Below, piece by piece: positions 17,842-25,884 of a stretch of 64,000 bases of DNA. Position 1 is the stretch's first letter. Each line of letters opens with the position of its first letter. The notes under the pieces were generated by a model. It was not told the origin of the DNA, did not search any database, and was given only the letters and a program-made list of their open reading frames with translations. A program made the position numbers and the translations under genes. This DNA comes from Natrarchaeobaculum sulfurireducens (lineage in GTDB: Archaea; Halobacteriota; Halobacteria; Halobacteriales; Natrialbaceae), in the NCBI RefSeq assembly GCF_003430825.1, contig NZ_CP024047.1:1054001-1118000 (forward strand), in the 5' to 3' direction.

Positions 17842-18708
17842 CTAAAACAGCCGACGTAGCCGCGACGAAGCGGGCTCGTGTCGTTTCGCCAGCACGACCG
17901 TCCCGGCGGCGTGCCGGCCGACGGCCTCGGAGACGGTTCCGAGAACCCGTCGCCTGAGAAGCCCGCCTCGAGAGGTGCCGAGGAAGGTGACGTCGTAGTC
18001 TGCCGTCCAGTCGGTGAGCGTCCCCGCAACGTCGCCGGCCGCAACGAGTTCACGCGTGACCGAGGGGGCAGGCTCGACTCGAGCGGCCGTTCTCGCGAGC
18101 AGTCCGTTCGCCTCCGCTCGCGACAGGTCCGGATCGTCGGCGTCGTAGACGTGAAGCAGTGTGACCGACGCGTCGTGCTGGCGGGCAATAGCTCCGGCCG
18201 TCTCCGCAGCGTAGGCGTCGTGTGGACCGCCAGCGACACCGACCAGCACCGACTCGATCTTGGGCGTCGGCGTCTTGATGCGCTCGACGAGCAGATCACA
18301 CGGTGCTGACCGCAATACCGTATCGAGGTGGCTCCCGAGGAGTACCTGTTCGCGCGGCGGCCGGCCCCGCCACCCTAGCAGGAGTTCGGCTGCTTCGTAC
18401 GCCGTCGCGCCGCCGACGATTCCGGCCGCGACGTCTCGGGCCATCCGGATTCGCTGGTCGACTGGCACGCCAGCAGCTTCGACCCGGTTAGCAGCCGCCT
18501 CGAGCACCGTTTCTGTTTCCTCCTCGAGTAGATACCGGCGACCATCCTGGAGGGACAACTGCGGTGGCACCTCGAGTACGTAGAGGAGACGGATCCGATA
18601 CGATCGCTCCCGGGCGAGGCCGATAGCCATATCTAGCTGTCGCTCGGCCGTCTCTTCGCTCGCGATCGGGACCAGCAACGTCTTCGTATCGGTGATCGAA
18701 TCAGCCAT
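17842..18708 (-). CDS. Two-domain USP-like protein with degenerate loops
   Basis: 288 residues. Domain 1 starts TKTLLVPIASEETAERQLD and ends in HLDTVLRSAPCDLLVE, without a GxxG loop. Domain 2 starts ESVLVGVAGGPHDAYAAETA and keeps a partial loop, FLGTSRGGLLRRRVLGTVSEA. This arrangement resembles the cytoplasmic USP tails of amino acid or Na+/H+ transporters, but no membrane part is encoded here. An in-frame ATG at 18729 would add seven residues. It is probably transcribed alone, towards the DUF389 gene. Confidence 0.82.
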   Translation of the reverse strand: MADSITDTKTLLVPIASEETAERQLDMAIGLARERSYRIRLLYVLEVPPQLSLQDGRRYLLEEETETVLEAAANRVEAAGVPVDQRIRMARDVAAGIVGGATAYEAAELLLGWRGRPPREQVLLGSHLDTVLRSAPCDLLVERIKTPTPKIESVLVGVAGGPHDAYAAETAGAIARQHDASVTLLHVYDADDPDLSRAEANGLLARTAARVEPAPSVTRELVAAGDVAGTLTDWTADYDVTFLGTSRGGLLRRRVLGTVSEAVGRHAAGTVVLAKRHEPASSRLRRLF

Positions 18709-18814
18709 CGTAGCTGTCCGAACTGTCACTGGCCGTCGGGTTAGTCGTTCTCCCGGTTCGACAGCCCAAAAGAGAGTCGAAGTCGCGATGTGGTGTCTGA
18801 CGGTACCTCGCCGA

Positions 18815-20026
18815 CTACGGGCTCAGCCACCAGCCATAGACCTTCTCTAGGTCTTCCTGGTCGGCCGGCTTCTTGGATTTACCGTTGGTCTTGCCCTCGA
18901 GGATCTGGCGTTCGATCGCGTTCAACGCGAGCGAGAACGCGTGGCGGTCGCCGTACCCTTCGTCGGCGGCGACGAACAGGCCCTTGTCGGTGAACAACCG
19001 GATTCGGACGTGCATGAGCGGGACGCCGCGGAGCTGTTCTTTGTGCTTCTGGAAGTGGACCTTCGCCTCGAAGACGCGCATGTCACGGAACTTTCGGGTG
19101 ACGTCCTCGATGCGCTCGGCGAGTTCCTCGCGGTTCGTATCCGCCATGAGGTCGGCACCGAACACCTGGACCGGCAGCCGCTGTTCTTCGGTCCAGGTCA
19201 GCGACTCGAGGAGGTCCGTCTTGGTGACGATACCGGTGAGTGCGCCATCGTCGTCGACGATGATCGACGACGAGCCACCGAACTCGAGCATCGTCTCGAG
19301 GACGGCATCGAGGTCGTCGTTCGGACTCGCGGTGCCGAGCGTCTCGACCATGACGTTACGAACGGGGAGCTCGAGCAGATCGGCGCTTTCGCCCTCGCGA
19401 GCGCCGAAGCCACCGTGGTGGCCGCCGGAGCTCGCATCCATATCCTCGTTGGGGTCGCCGCCCTGCGAGCGCTGGAGCTCACGGGTGACGAACTCGAGGA
19501 CGTCCGCGAGGCTGACGATCCCGACCACGTCTGCAGGGTCGTCCTCGCTCACGACGGGCAGATGCTGGATGCGTTCGGTTCGGAACGTCGCGAGCGACTT
19601 TCCGAGCGTGGTCGTCGGCTCGACCGAGACGATGTCCGTCGACGCGACGTCGTCGGCGTCCAGCACCGAGAGGAACGGCTGGACGTGTCCGAGGAGATCG
19701 TCGGCCCGAACGACGCCGACGAGGTCGTCGCCCTCGAGGACGGGCAGGAGCCGGGTGTCACCGGCGATCATCAGTCGGGCTGCCTCGCGAACGTCTTCGT
19801 CGGCTTCGATCGTCGGCACGGAGCGAACGAGCGAGCGTGCTTTCCGCGACGTCTTTTCGTGAGAAGAGAGCACGTCGCGTCGAGCGACGATCCCCTCGAA
19901 CTCGCCGTCGCGAGTGATCACGAGCGTTTTTTGTGCGGAGTCTTCGAACGCCCCGCGGAGCTTCGAAACCGGCGTCGCCTCGTCGTACGTGTCGAATTCC
20001 TGATCGACGATAGCAGTTACGTCCAT
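18815..20026 (-). CDS. Four-CBS protein with C-terminal ribosome-hibernation (S30AE/HPF-like) domain
   Basis: 403 residues. Four CBS motifs occupy about 10-270: EFEGIVARRDVLSS, DLVGVVRADDLLG, DVVGIVSLADVLEFV and ALTGIVTKTDLLESL. A His/Gly-rich linker (SSGGHHGGFG) separates the second pair. Residues about 285-385 (KVHFQKHKEQ, VRIRLFTDKGLFVAADEGYG, FSLALNAIERQI) resemble the beta-alpha S30AE fold of HPF/RaiA. CBS pairs bind adenine nucleotides; HPF proteins idle ribosomes, so AMP/ATP-gated hibernation is plausible. The start MDVTAIVDQ is 26 residues before the first CBS. Confidence 0.85.
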   Translation of the reverse strand: MDVTAIVDQEFDTYDEATPVSKLRGAFEDSAQKTLVITRDGEFEGIVARRDVLSSHEKTSRKARSLVRSVPTIEADEDVREAARLMIAGDTRLLPVLEGDDLVGVVRADDLLGHVQPFLSVLDADDVASTDIVSVEPTTTLGKSLATFRTERIQHLPVVSEDDPADVVGIVSLADVLEFVTRELQRSQGGDPNEDMDASSGGHHGGFGAREGESADLLELPVRNVMVETLGTASPNDDLDAVLETMLEFGGSSSIIVDDDGALTGIVTKTDLLESLTWTEEQRLPVQVFGADLMADTNREELAERIEDVTRKFRDMRVFEAKVHFQKHKEQLRGVPLMHVRIRLFTDKGLFVAADEGYGDRHAFSLALNAIERQILEGKTNGKSKKPADQEDLEKVYGWWLSP

Positions 20027-20223
20027 GTGTGATCGTCGATTCCCAGGGCGCATACATATCCTCGGCGATTCTCCGGTATCGTGAGTTTCCGAAACTCGTA
20101 TCAGTTGCGAGCCCTGTTACCGTCGATGATCGTTCGATCACCGTCGTCCGAAGCAGGCTCGACGACTCGACACCGGTCTGTCGATCTGGTCACTTCTGGC
20201 GAGTCAATCGACTACGTCCTGGC

Positions 20224-20232
20224 TTTATATAT
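20224..20232 (+). promoter_or_regulatory. TATA box of the USP gene at 20253
   Basis: The string tttatatat is a near-ideal archaeal TATA box, centred about 25 nt before the ATG of the following gene. That spacing places the transcription start at the ATG and implies a leaderless mRNA. Confidence 0.7.
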
Positions 20233-20252
20233 CGCGGCGAGATAGCTGACGT

Positions 20253-20708
20253 ATGTACGATCGAATACTCGTTCCGACAGACGGGAGCGACTATGCCGAG
20301 GCGTCCGCAGCGGCGGCACTCGAGTTGGCGAAGACGATGGACGCGACGGTCGACGTTATCTGTGTCGTCGAGACGGGGCCGCTCGGGTCCGTCGCGCTGC
20401 CAGGTGATACCGCCAGTGCAGACGATGTCCTCAGCGAGCGAGGAGAGGAGTACGTCACACAGGTCGCAGACCGGGCTGCTGAACTCGATGTTCCAGTGAC
20501 GACCGCGGTTCGCGAGGGCGTCCCCGTTCGGGAAATCCTTGACTACGCCGACGATGTCGACGTCGACGTCATCGTCATGGGATCGAGAGGACGCGGGGGA
20601 ATCAGCCGGATGATGCTTGGAAGTGTCACAGAAGGCGTCACCCGCCACAGCGGGCGCGACGTCCTCGTCGTTAGTTCCGACAGCGGTCCAGTCTCCACCG
20701 ATCAGTGA
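20253..20708 (+). CDS. Universal stress protein
   Basis: A 151-residue USP, MYDRILVPTDGSDYAEASAA to RHSGRDVLVVSSDSG, with the loop VMGSRGRGGISRMMLGSVTEG intact. It is divergent from the CBS-HPF gene with a 226-bp spacer and its own strong TATA box. Its TGA stop abuts the first base of MITE-like copy B at 20709. Confidence 0.93.
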   Translation: MYDRILVPTDGSDYAEASAAAALELAKTMDATVDVICVVETGPLGSVALPGDTASADDVLSERGEEYVTQVADRAAELDVPVTTAVREGVPVREILDYADDVDVDVIVMGSRGRGGISRMMLGSVTEGVTRHSGRDVLVVSSDSGPVSTDQ

Positions 20709-20768
20709 CTATAGTGGCCACTGAACGTCAGTGCAGACACGATCGCACTACGCGGCTCGAGAGAGCGC
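20709..20768 (+). repeat. MITE-like element, copy B (one end only)
   Basis: CTATAGTGGCCACTGAACG followed by TCAGTGCAGACACGATCGCAC matches the right end of copy A at 25 of about 31 positions in the GCCACTGAACG...CGCAC core. It lies between two convergent genes and supplies the stop codon of the membrane protein at 20748. The opposite terminus was not found. Confidence 0.5.
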
Positions 20769-21152
20769 TTTCGACCGTCGGCCGATGCCCCAGCCCAGGA
20801 GTGCAAGCCCGACGAATATGCCGACGGCCTGGAGTGCGTGTGCTTCCGGGACCAGTTCCGGGGTAACGCCCCACGCGTCGAGTCCGAGACTCGCGAGCAA
20901 GGAGACGAGGACGAACGCGAGACCGGCGTCGGCCGCGCGCATGTTCGGGAGGCGCTCTGGCGACGACAGGCGTCGGCCGAGCAGGTACCAGACGAGCGCG
21001 TAAGGCACCCAGCCGACCACGATCGATCGAATGGCCCTGTCAGGATCGCCTGCAGAGAGATACAACGGTACGAGCCCTACATACACGATCCCGGTTGCAG
21101 CCACCGCTCCAACCAGCAGGAGCGTTCTTCCCAGGCTCCGATCACCGCTCAT
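20748..21152 (-). CDS. Small integral membrane protein, unknown
   Basis: 134 residues with four hydrophobic segments: LLLVGAVAATGIVYVGLVPL, SIVVGWVPYALVWYLLG, LAFVLVSLLASLGLD and LQAVGIFVGLALLGWGIG, ending in a basic tail. The last codons and stop lie in MITE-like copy B, so the tail may have been altered. I do not recognise the family. The ATG at 21152 (MSGDRSLGRT) fits the first helix; a longer frame upstream to 21314 looks untranslated. The neighbours are USP genes on both sides. Confidence 0.72.
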   Translation of the reverse strand: MSGDRSLGRTLLLVGAVAATGIVYVGLVPLYLSAGDPDRAIRSIVVGWVPYALVWYLLGRRLSSPERLPNMRAADAGLAFVLVSLLASLGLDAWGVTPELVPEAHALQAVGIFVGLALLGWGIGRRSKALSRAA

Positions 21153-21357
21153 GACGTTCGGAGACTGTTCAGTAATCGTGATGAATCTACCGATGAACCC
21201 GCTTTTCGAGGACAGAACCCGTCGTTTATCGTGACACGGAAGCCACCGGAACCGGCGGTGATCTACCCTCGTCTGCCGACGACCGTTGCCGACCAGAGCA
21301 CGTACTCGTCGCACTCACACCCGTGATTTATGTCGCTCGTCGGAATGAATCGAACCG

Positions 21358-21810
21358 ATGTACGACCGACTGTTGCTCCCGACCGATATGAGTCCCGGTG
21401 TCGATCGTGCGATCGACCACGCGACCGACGCCGCGACACGGTACGACGCGGAACTGCACGTGCTGTACGTCGTCGACGCGGACGCGTACAGCTCTTATCC
21501 CGGCGACGAGTACGTCCACGAGTTCGAGGGTCTCGAGAGTGCCCTCGAGAACGCCGGCCGGGACGCCGTCGACGAGATCGCCGAGCAGGCTGCAGCGGCC
21601 GACGTCTCGACCGTAACCGAAATCCGCCACGGAGTCCCTCACGAGGAGATCCTCACCTACGCCGAGGACGCAGCCGTCGGACTCACGGTGGTAGGCTCGA
21701 AACACCGGTCGGACGAGTACCGACGGCTCCTCGGAAGCGTGGCAGAACGCGTCGCTCACATGGCCGAACGGCCGGTAACAATCGTGAAGACGCCGGTCAA
21801 TACGGAGTAG
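21358..21810 (+). CDS. Universal stress protein
   Basis: A 150-residue USP, MYDRLLLPTDMSPGVDRAID, ending RPVTIVKTPVNTE. The N-terminal motif has DMS in place of the usual DGS. The loop reads VVGSKHRSDEYRRLLGSVAER, so the second glycine of GxxG is His, and nucleotide binding may be weakened. It has a TATA-like gatttatgtc at 21325-21334, about 28 nt upstream. It is the last USP of the island. Confidence 0.9.
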   Translation: MYDRLLLPTDMSPGVDRAIDHATDAATRYDAELHVLYVVDADAYSSYPGDEYVHEFEGLESALENAGRDAVDEIAEQAAAADVSTVTEIRHGVPHEEILTYAEDAAVGLTVVGSKHRSDEYRRLLGSVAERVAHMAERPVTIVKTPVNTE

Positions 21811-21839
21811 TCGGCCGACACAGGGGCCGACGGCACGCC

Positions 21840-22316
21840 CTACGTCTCGCTCGGCTCGAGGCCAGGTGGAAGTCCCTGGTGTTTGACGCCGGATCGGTCT
21901 TCGATACGGAACTCGTACAGTTCGACGTCTCCGGACAGCGACGCGCTCTCGAACAGATCCGGCCTCCAGACGTCGGCCAGAAGCGCCTCGACGTCGTCCC
22001 ACGCCGATTCCGAACCCCGCTCGAGTCGACCCGTCAACAGGACGCTTTCCCAGCTATACATCGTATCGACCGCGAACACGAGAAAACTCGCCGTCTCCGC
22101 CACGTCGGTCGCCTGTCGTTTCCGGCTGCTCGAGCCGGACAGGTACGTGAAATAGAGGCTATCGTCGCCGTCGAACCCGTACGAGATCGGGAACAGATAC
22201 GGGGCCCCCTCCTCGGGAAGGGCGAGCACGCCAACGCGTTGGCTCGCCAGAAAATTCGCAATCTCGGGATCTGTCATCTCCGTCAGGCCGTACGCTCGCA
22301 ACTCGTCGATCGACAT
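21840..22316 (-). CDS. Pyridoxamine 5'-phosphate oxidase-fold (FMN/F420-binding) protein
   Basis: 158 residues with the split-barrel pattern of the PNPOx-like family: FLASQRVGVLALPEEGAPYLFPISY, DSLYFTYLSGSSSRKRQA, and WESVLLTGRLERG. Such proteins bind FMN, F420 or heme and reduce or detoxify small molecules; true PNP oxidase activity is unlikely. The same fold is encoded by dormancy-regulon genes in mycobacteria. It converges with the USP at 21358, 29 bp apart. Confidence 0.85.
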   Translation of the reverse strand: MSIDELRAYGLTEMTDPEIANFLASQRVGVLALPEEGAPYLFPISYGFDGDDSLYFTYLSGSSSRKRQATDVAETASFLVFAVDTMYSWESVLLTGRLERGSESAWDDVEALLADVWRPDLFESASLSGDVELYEFRIEDRSGVKHQGLPPGLEPSET

Positions 22317-22623
22317 CTTACACTACCGTCAGTAAGGGGAGTAAAGAAGCCTCTGCAGCATCGAGTGACTGTCTGGTATACTGTTATTTCAGTTTGCCCG
22401 CCTCCTTGCTTGTGCTCGAAACACGTTGCTGGCGCTCGGGGTGGCCCGTCGCGTATGCACGCAGCGGTCGCCGGCACGTCCGGGCCGATTCACGACGGTC
22501 AACGCATCTCCGCCACCCGAATAGGCTCGGGCGAAATCGACGCCCACGGTCGACTGCTCGAGTAGCGAGACCAGCTTCGGATCGCACCCTACTGAGTCGA
22601 TAGAAGTGTATAATATAGTATAT
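22317..22623. other. Intergenic stretch, no gene recognised
   Basis: About 300 bp with an AT-rich patch (taatatagtatatttaaccc, 22611-22630) at its right end. The short frames on both strands match nothing I know. The block borders the nicotinate phosphoribosyltransferase fragment and may be debris of the same deletion. Confidence 0.5.
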
Positions 22624-22794
22624 TTAACCCTTACTGTAAAAATAAGTAACTGATGAGCGGCTCTCTTCGTCTGGGCTCTGCTTGCCGATCGTGGAACGAT
22701 GAGTGTGGTAGCCCTGCATCATCCGCAACTCGTACAGGTCGGTGAACAGCGGGGCGTTCTCCGGCGTCAGGTAGCCGAACGTGCTCTGAGTCAT
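22624..22794 (-). pseudogene. N-terminal fragment of nicotinate phosphoribosyltransferase
   Basis: From an ATG at 22794 the frame begins MTQSTFGYLTPENAPLFTDLYELRMMQGYH, split here as MTQSTFGYLTPENAPLFTD then LYELRMMQGYH, the hallmark N-terminus of nicotinate phosphoribosyltransferase (PncB), the NAD-salvage enzyme. Similarity ends after about 33 residues and the frame closes at 56, so more than 80 per cent of the enzyme is missing. The AT-rich junction at 22620 marks the breakpoint. PncB genes recur in bacterial USP clusters, so the full gene probably once stood here. Confidence 0.7.
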
Positions 22795-22911
22795 TCGTCG
22801 GGGACTTACGACAGCAATGGCTTTATAGCGGCTGTCAGATCTACCTCGAATCAGTGTGTAGGCCAGCGCACCATCACGTACTTGCCGAACTAGCCTCAAC
22901 AGCTACGCAGG

Positions 22912-23337
22912 ATGGTCGTCTCTCAGTATCTCGCGGTTCGAATCCTCCACGTTCTTACGGCTGGTGTGCTCCTGGGGACGGTCACGACGGTGTGTCTCGC
23001 GCTCTGGCTCGAGGAATCCGTCTCGGTGCGGCTGTTGGCCTGGCTCGAGGGCGCCTTCTGGGGCGGAACGAGTCTGCTCGTCTTTACCGGGCTCGGTAAT
23101 CTCGTCGCGTTCGGGACGCCCCCAATCGATAGCGAACCAGGAACGATCCTCGCGATCAAACTCGGCTGCGTCTTCGTCGTGGCCGCCGGGTCGGTCGTTC
23201 GGACGTTCGCCGTTCTCCACCTCCAGCGAGCCGACATCTCGAGGACGACGAACTCGGGAGTCAGATTGCTGTACGGCCTGACCGGACTCGGTATCGGTGT
23301 CGTGATCGTGCTTGCAGGGGTGCTCACCCATGGATAG
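22912..23337 (+). CDS. Small membrane protein, CopD-like
   Basis: A 141-residue protein with four hydrophobic helices. The first carries a histidine (RILHVLTAGVLLGTVTTV) and the third reads GTILAIKLGCVFVVAAGSVV. Size, helix count and the His in helix 1 recall CopD/DUF2214-type membrane domains that may bind copper or heme, but this is a weak likeness. It overlaps the next gene by eight bases, which implies translational coupling. Confidence 0.7.
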   Translation: MVVSQYLAVRILHVLTAGVLLGTVTTVCLALWLEESVSVRLLAWLEGAFWGGTSLLVFTGLGNLVAFGTPPIDSEPGTILAIKLGCVFVVAAGSVVRTFAVLHLQRADISRTTNSGVRLLYGLTGLGIGVVIVLAGVLTHG

Positions 23338-23779
23338 GGCGCTCGAGATCTGGCTGGTCGGGACGAGTACACTCGTGCTCGTCGCAGTGGGTGCACTGCT
23401 GACCACTCATCTCGTCGGTCAGCTCGTGTGGTTTCTCCCGGAGATCGGCACCGCGGTGGCGACGATCCTCTTCGGATACTTCTGGCTACTGACGCTCGTG
23501 GCTGCCGGCTCCGGGAGCGTCGTCGACCGCGAGCGGGACGCACGATCGATGGTCGTCGACGCCACCATGGTAGGCGTCTTCGTCGCGGTCGTCTATCTCA
23601 CGGTAGTGTTCGTGGTCGGCTTCGTCGCGCCGGTTCCGACCCAGATCGATCCAGGATCGATCCCCGTCTTATCAGTGGTTCTGGGCGGCGTCGTTCTCGG
23701 TGCCGTAGGTGGTTGTGTGATGGCAGCGTATGCGCTCGTCTGCAACCGGATCGGCGCTGAGATCGTCGCTCGGTCGTAA
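23330..23779 (+). CDS. Small membrane protein, unknown
   Basis: 149 residues with four hydrophobic segments: LVGTSTLVLVAVGALLTTHL, AVATILFGYFWLLTLVAAG, VVYLTVVFVVGFVAP and VVLGGVVLGAVGGCVMAAYA. It starts inside the stop region of the previous gene (ATGGATAG overlap), so the two probably form one complex. No functional motif is seen. The ATG at 23330 was chosen because it keeps the coupling and the first helix. Confidence 0.7.
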   Translation: MDRALEIWLVGTSTLVLVAVGALLTTHLVGQLVWFLPEIGTAVATILFGYFWLLTLVAAGSGSVVDRERDARSMVVDATMVGVFVAVVYLTVVFVVGFVAPVPTQIDPGSIPVLSVVLGGVVLGAVGGCVMAAYALVCNRIGAEIVARS

Positions 23780-23884
23780 GACGCGAGCGACGAGCCGACT
23801 GCTCGCGCGAGAAAACTCCGAGGCGATACCAGGTCGCGGGAACGACCCGTGACGTTTTTTCCGTCACGGCCGTACGATCGCCCC

Positions 23885-24469
23885 ATGAACTCCCGACCCA
23901 ATCCCGACCGGCGACGATTTCTCGCACTCACCGGCCTCGGTGCGGCCGGACTCGCCGGGTGTACGGACCGCCAGAACGAGGCGGAGTCACCGATGGAGAG
24001 CGAAGACCAGGAGTCGTCTCCGGCACCGACCGACGGCGGTCGAACCGTTGCCGTGATCGTCCAGCCGAATCCGACGGCGCTCCGGGAAGCCCAGATGGAG
24101 GTCTCAGAAGCACTCGAGGAGGGCGACCTCGAGCAGGAAGAAGCCGAACAGGAACTCGCCGAACGCGAACAGGAACTGATCGGAACGGCCATCGATGACG
24201 CAAGTGCCCGAATCGACGAGGCAGGTGCGATCCACGCCGACACCGCCGCGACGGAAGGGACCTTGCTCGTCGAAGGCGACGCCAACGTCATCCTCGATTT
24301 GCTCGAGCAGCCATCGATCAGCGCGGTGCTCTCCGAACAGCGGTTCGAAGAGGCGAAACAGCGTGAGGGAGAAGGTGGCGCCGATCCGGGCACGGAGCTA
24401 CCGGACGACGAAGTCGACCCAGAAGCGGACGACGAAGGGACTGATAGTGACACAGACGACGATGACTGA
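23885..24469 (+). CDS. Tat-exported lipoprotein, acidic
   Basis: 194 residues. The signal is RRRFLALTGLGAAGLAGC, a twin-arginine motif plus lipobox (LAGC), so the protein is folded in the cytoplasm and then lipid-anchored outside. The body has a Glu/Gln-rich helical segment (about 70-110; EQEEAEQELAEREQELIG) predicted to be coiled coil, and an Asp-rich tail. I do not recognise the family. A Tat lipoprotein after two membrane proteins could be an accessory, but the 105-bp gap leaves co-transcription open. Confidence 0.82.
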   Translation: MNSRPNPDRRRFLALTGLGAAGLAGCTDRQNEAESPMESEDQESSPAPTDGGRTVAVIVQPNPTALREAQMEVSEALEEGDLEQEEAEQELAEREQELIGTAIDDASARIDEAGAIHADTAATEGTLLVEGDANVILDLLEQPSISAVLSEQRFEEAKQREGEGGADPGTELPDDEVDPEADDEGTDSDTDDDD

Positions 24470-24614
24470 GATCGCGAACTGATCGAACTCACGGCTGACT
24501 CGACTGTGTGACGAACGGCTTCGAAACTCGGGTCTTCGACGGCTCGTCAGGCTGGTCGAACTGGGCCTCGATCGATCGTCAGGCTGGTCTGTCCCCTCCA
24601 GAGGACCGCGACCG

Positions 24615-25376
24615 TTACTCGGTTTCTTCGATCGCCGCGTCCGGAACCGACACCTCGTCCGCGTCGTCGAATTCGGAAAACATCGTCTCCGTAGTGATCA
24701 GCGCCGACCCTTCGCCCTGCGTGACCTCCATCCGAAGGTCCGTCCCGTAGAGCGTGTTCGTCTCGGTGTCGACGTAGACGTAGTAGACGAGTTGCTCGAC
24801 TGACGTCGCGACGTGTGCCTGTTCATCGACGCCTGCCAGTTCGTCTTTGCGGTCGTCCGGCACGTCGAGTTCGAACATCGTCGTCTCGGTCCCCGCGATG
24901 GTCTCGGTTCGGATCCGGTCTGCGTCCTCGAAGGCTGTGTCGTCGACGGTCTCGACTGCGCGCTCGAGTCGATCGAGCTCCGCCCAGACGTCGGCTTCGT
25001 CGTGGTGGACTTCTCGATCCCAGTCGCCGGAATCAGTGGTATATTGTACGTCGCCGTCGACGTACTGTTCCGTCTCAGTGGTCTCTGGACCGTCGCCCAG
25101 GTCCGTCTCGGACGTGCTGTAGAGCGAGGCGAGTCGATTCTCACGATCGACGACCCCGTCGAGCCTGGTCGTCTCGTTGACTGCAGGTGCCTGAAGTGTT
25201 CGCGTCACTTCGACGTGGTACGTTTCGACGGCGTCGGCGTTCGCGAGGAGTTCTTCGGCGTCGACGGTAGTGTCGGCCTCACTATCGTCGTCGAACATGG
25301 GCCCAACGCCGGTACAACCCGCGAGCAGGATGCACGCGACGGTAACTGTCACGAGCAGGCGATTCGATCGGAGCAC
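24615..25376 (-). CDS. Secreted lipoprotein, LppX/LolA-like fold
   Basis: 253 residues with a Sec lipoprotein signal (LLVTVTVACILLAGC) and a GTG start. The body, with ADAVETYHVEVTRTLQ, DGVVDRENRLASLY, TTMFELDV and LVYYVYVDTETNTLYGTDL, matches the pattern of haloarchaeal DUF7537-type lipoproteins, which resemble bacterial LppX/LolA beta-clasp carriers of lipophilic ligands. The ligand is unknown. It converges with the preceding lipoprotein gene. Confidence 0.75.
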   Translation of the reverse strand: MLRSNRLLVTVTVACILLAGCTGVGPMFDDDSEADTTVDAEELLANADAVETYHVEVTRTLQAPAVNETTRLDGVVDRENRLASLYSTSETDLGDGPETTETEQYVDGDVQYTTDSGDWDREVHHDEADVWAELDRLERAVETVDDTAFEDADRIRTETIAGTETTMFELDVPDDRKDELAGVDEQAHVATSVEQLVYYVYVDTETNTLYGTDLRMEVTQGEGSALITTETMFSEFDDADEVSVPDAAIEETE

Positions 25377-25427
25377 GAGTATCCAGAAGTCGGCGAGGTG
25401 TCGTCTAAAGGTTTGCCCTCTGTAGTA

Positions 25428-25541
25428 CTACAGTAGCCAGTGAGTGTCATACAGTCTGTTGAAATCGGTGCCGGTGGTCGCTCTGACGGGGCGGCGACCA
25501 CCGGAAAATGGTACAACGATCCGTACTAATGCCTACTACAG
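25428..25541. repeat. Palindromic MITE-like element, copy C
   Basis: 114 bp. The left end is CTACAGTAGCCAGTGAGTG and the right end, on the other strand, CTGTAGTAGGCATTAGTACG. The centre has a perfect 11-bp inverted repeat, CCGGTGGTCGC at 25471-25481 and GCGACCACCGG at 25494-25504. A perfect 14-bp palindrome CTGTAGTACTACAG overlaps the left end (25420-25433). The layout matches copies A and E. Confidence 0.6.
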
Positions 25542-25850
25542 AAGAACCGCTGACTGTGATGGGGACTCCTGTGACCGTACTGGCCCGCAATATGGTGGAC
25601 CATTACGCTGGGTTACACTTGGGGCGCACAGCGTGCGGGCGACTTTTTATGTCGGGTCGGGGCACATCTGATACTCCGAGGGCGAGTAAATGAAACGCGG
25701 CCCAGTTGTGGTTAGGGGGCCACTGAGGCGATGATTCCGATTGACCCAGGTACAGTGTGGTGTGGCCCATCCGATGTACCAGTACACCGACCTGTGCTCG
25801 CTGAGCTTCAATAGTACAGGTTTCGTTCCATTTGCCGTGGGATAACCCCG

Positions 25851-25860
25851 AATCTTTAAG
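25851..25860 (+). promoter_or_regulatory. TATA box of the di-heme peroxidase gene
   Basis: aatctttaag is centred about 28 nt upstream of the ATG at 25885, the usual spacing for a leaderless archaeal transcript. Confidence 0.6.
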
Positions 25861-25884
25861 CCCCGTCCACTGAATCGGACCAAT

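Larger units (their letters stand above)
25377..25884. other. 508-bp gap holding a MITE-like element and the peroxidase promoter
   Basis: No gene is supported here; the possible 61-residue frame at 25508 lacks any family feature. The left part is MITE-like copy C. The right end carries aatctttaag (25851-25860), a TATA-like box 25-30 nt before the peroxidase ATG at 25885. The 200 bp between the two (25650-25850) is lower in GC than its surroundings. Confidence 0.6.

Noticed and set aside
22935-22950. cggttcgaatcctcc resembles a tRNA T-loop
   Set aside because: It lies inside the CopD-like coding frame (AVRILHV), and no acceptor, D or anticodon arms can be built around it.
25508-25693. 61-codon frame downstream of MITE-like copy C
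   Set aside because: It begins inside the element and shows no family likeness.
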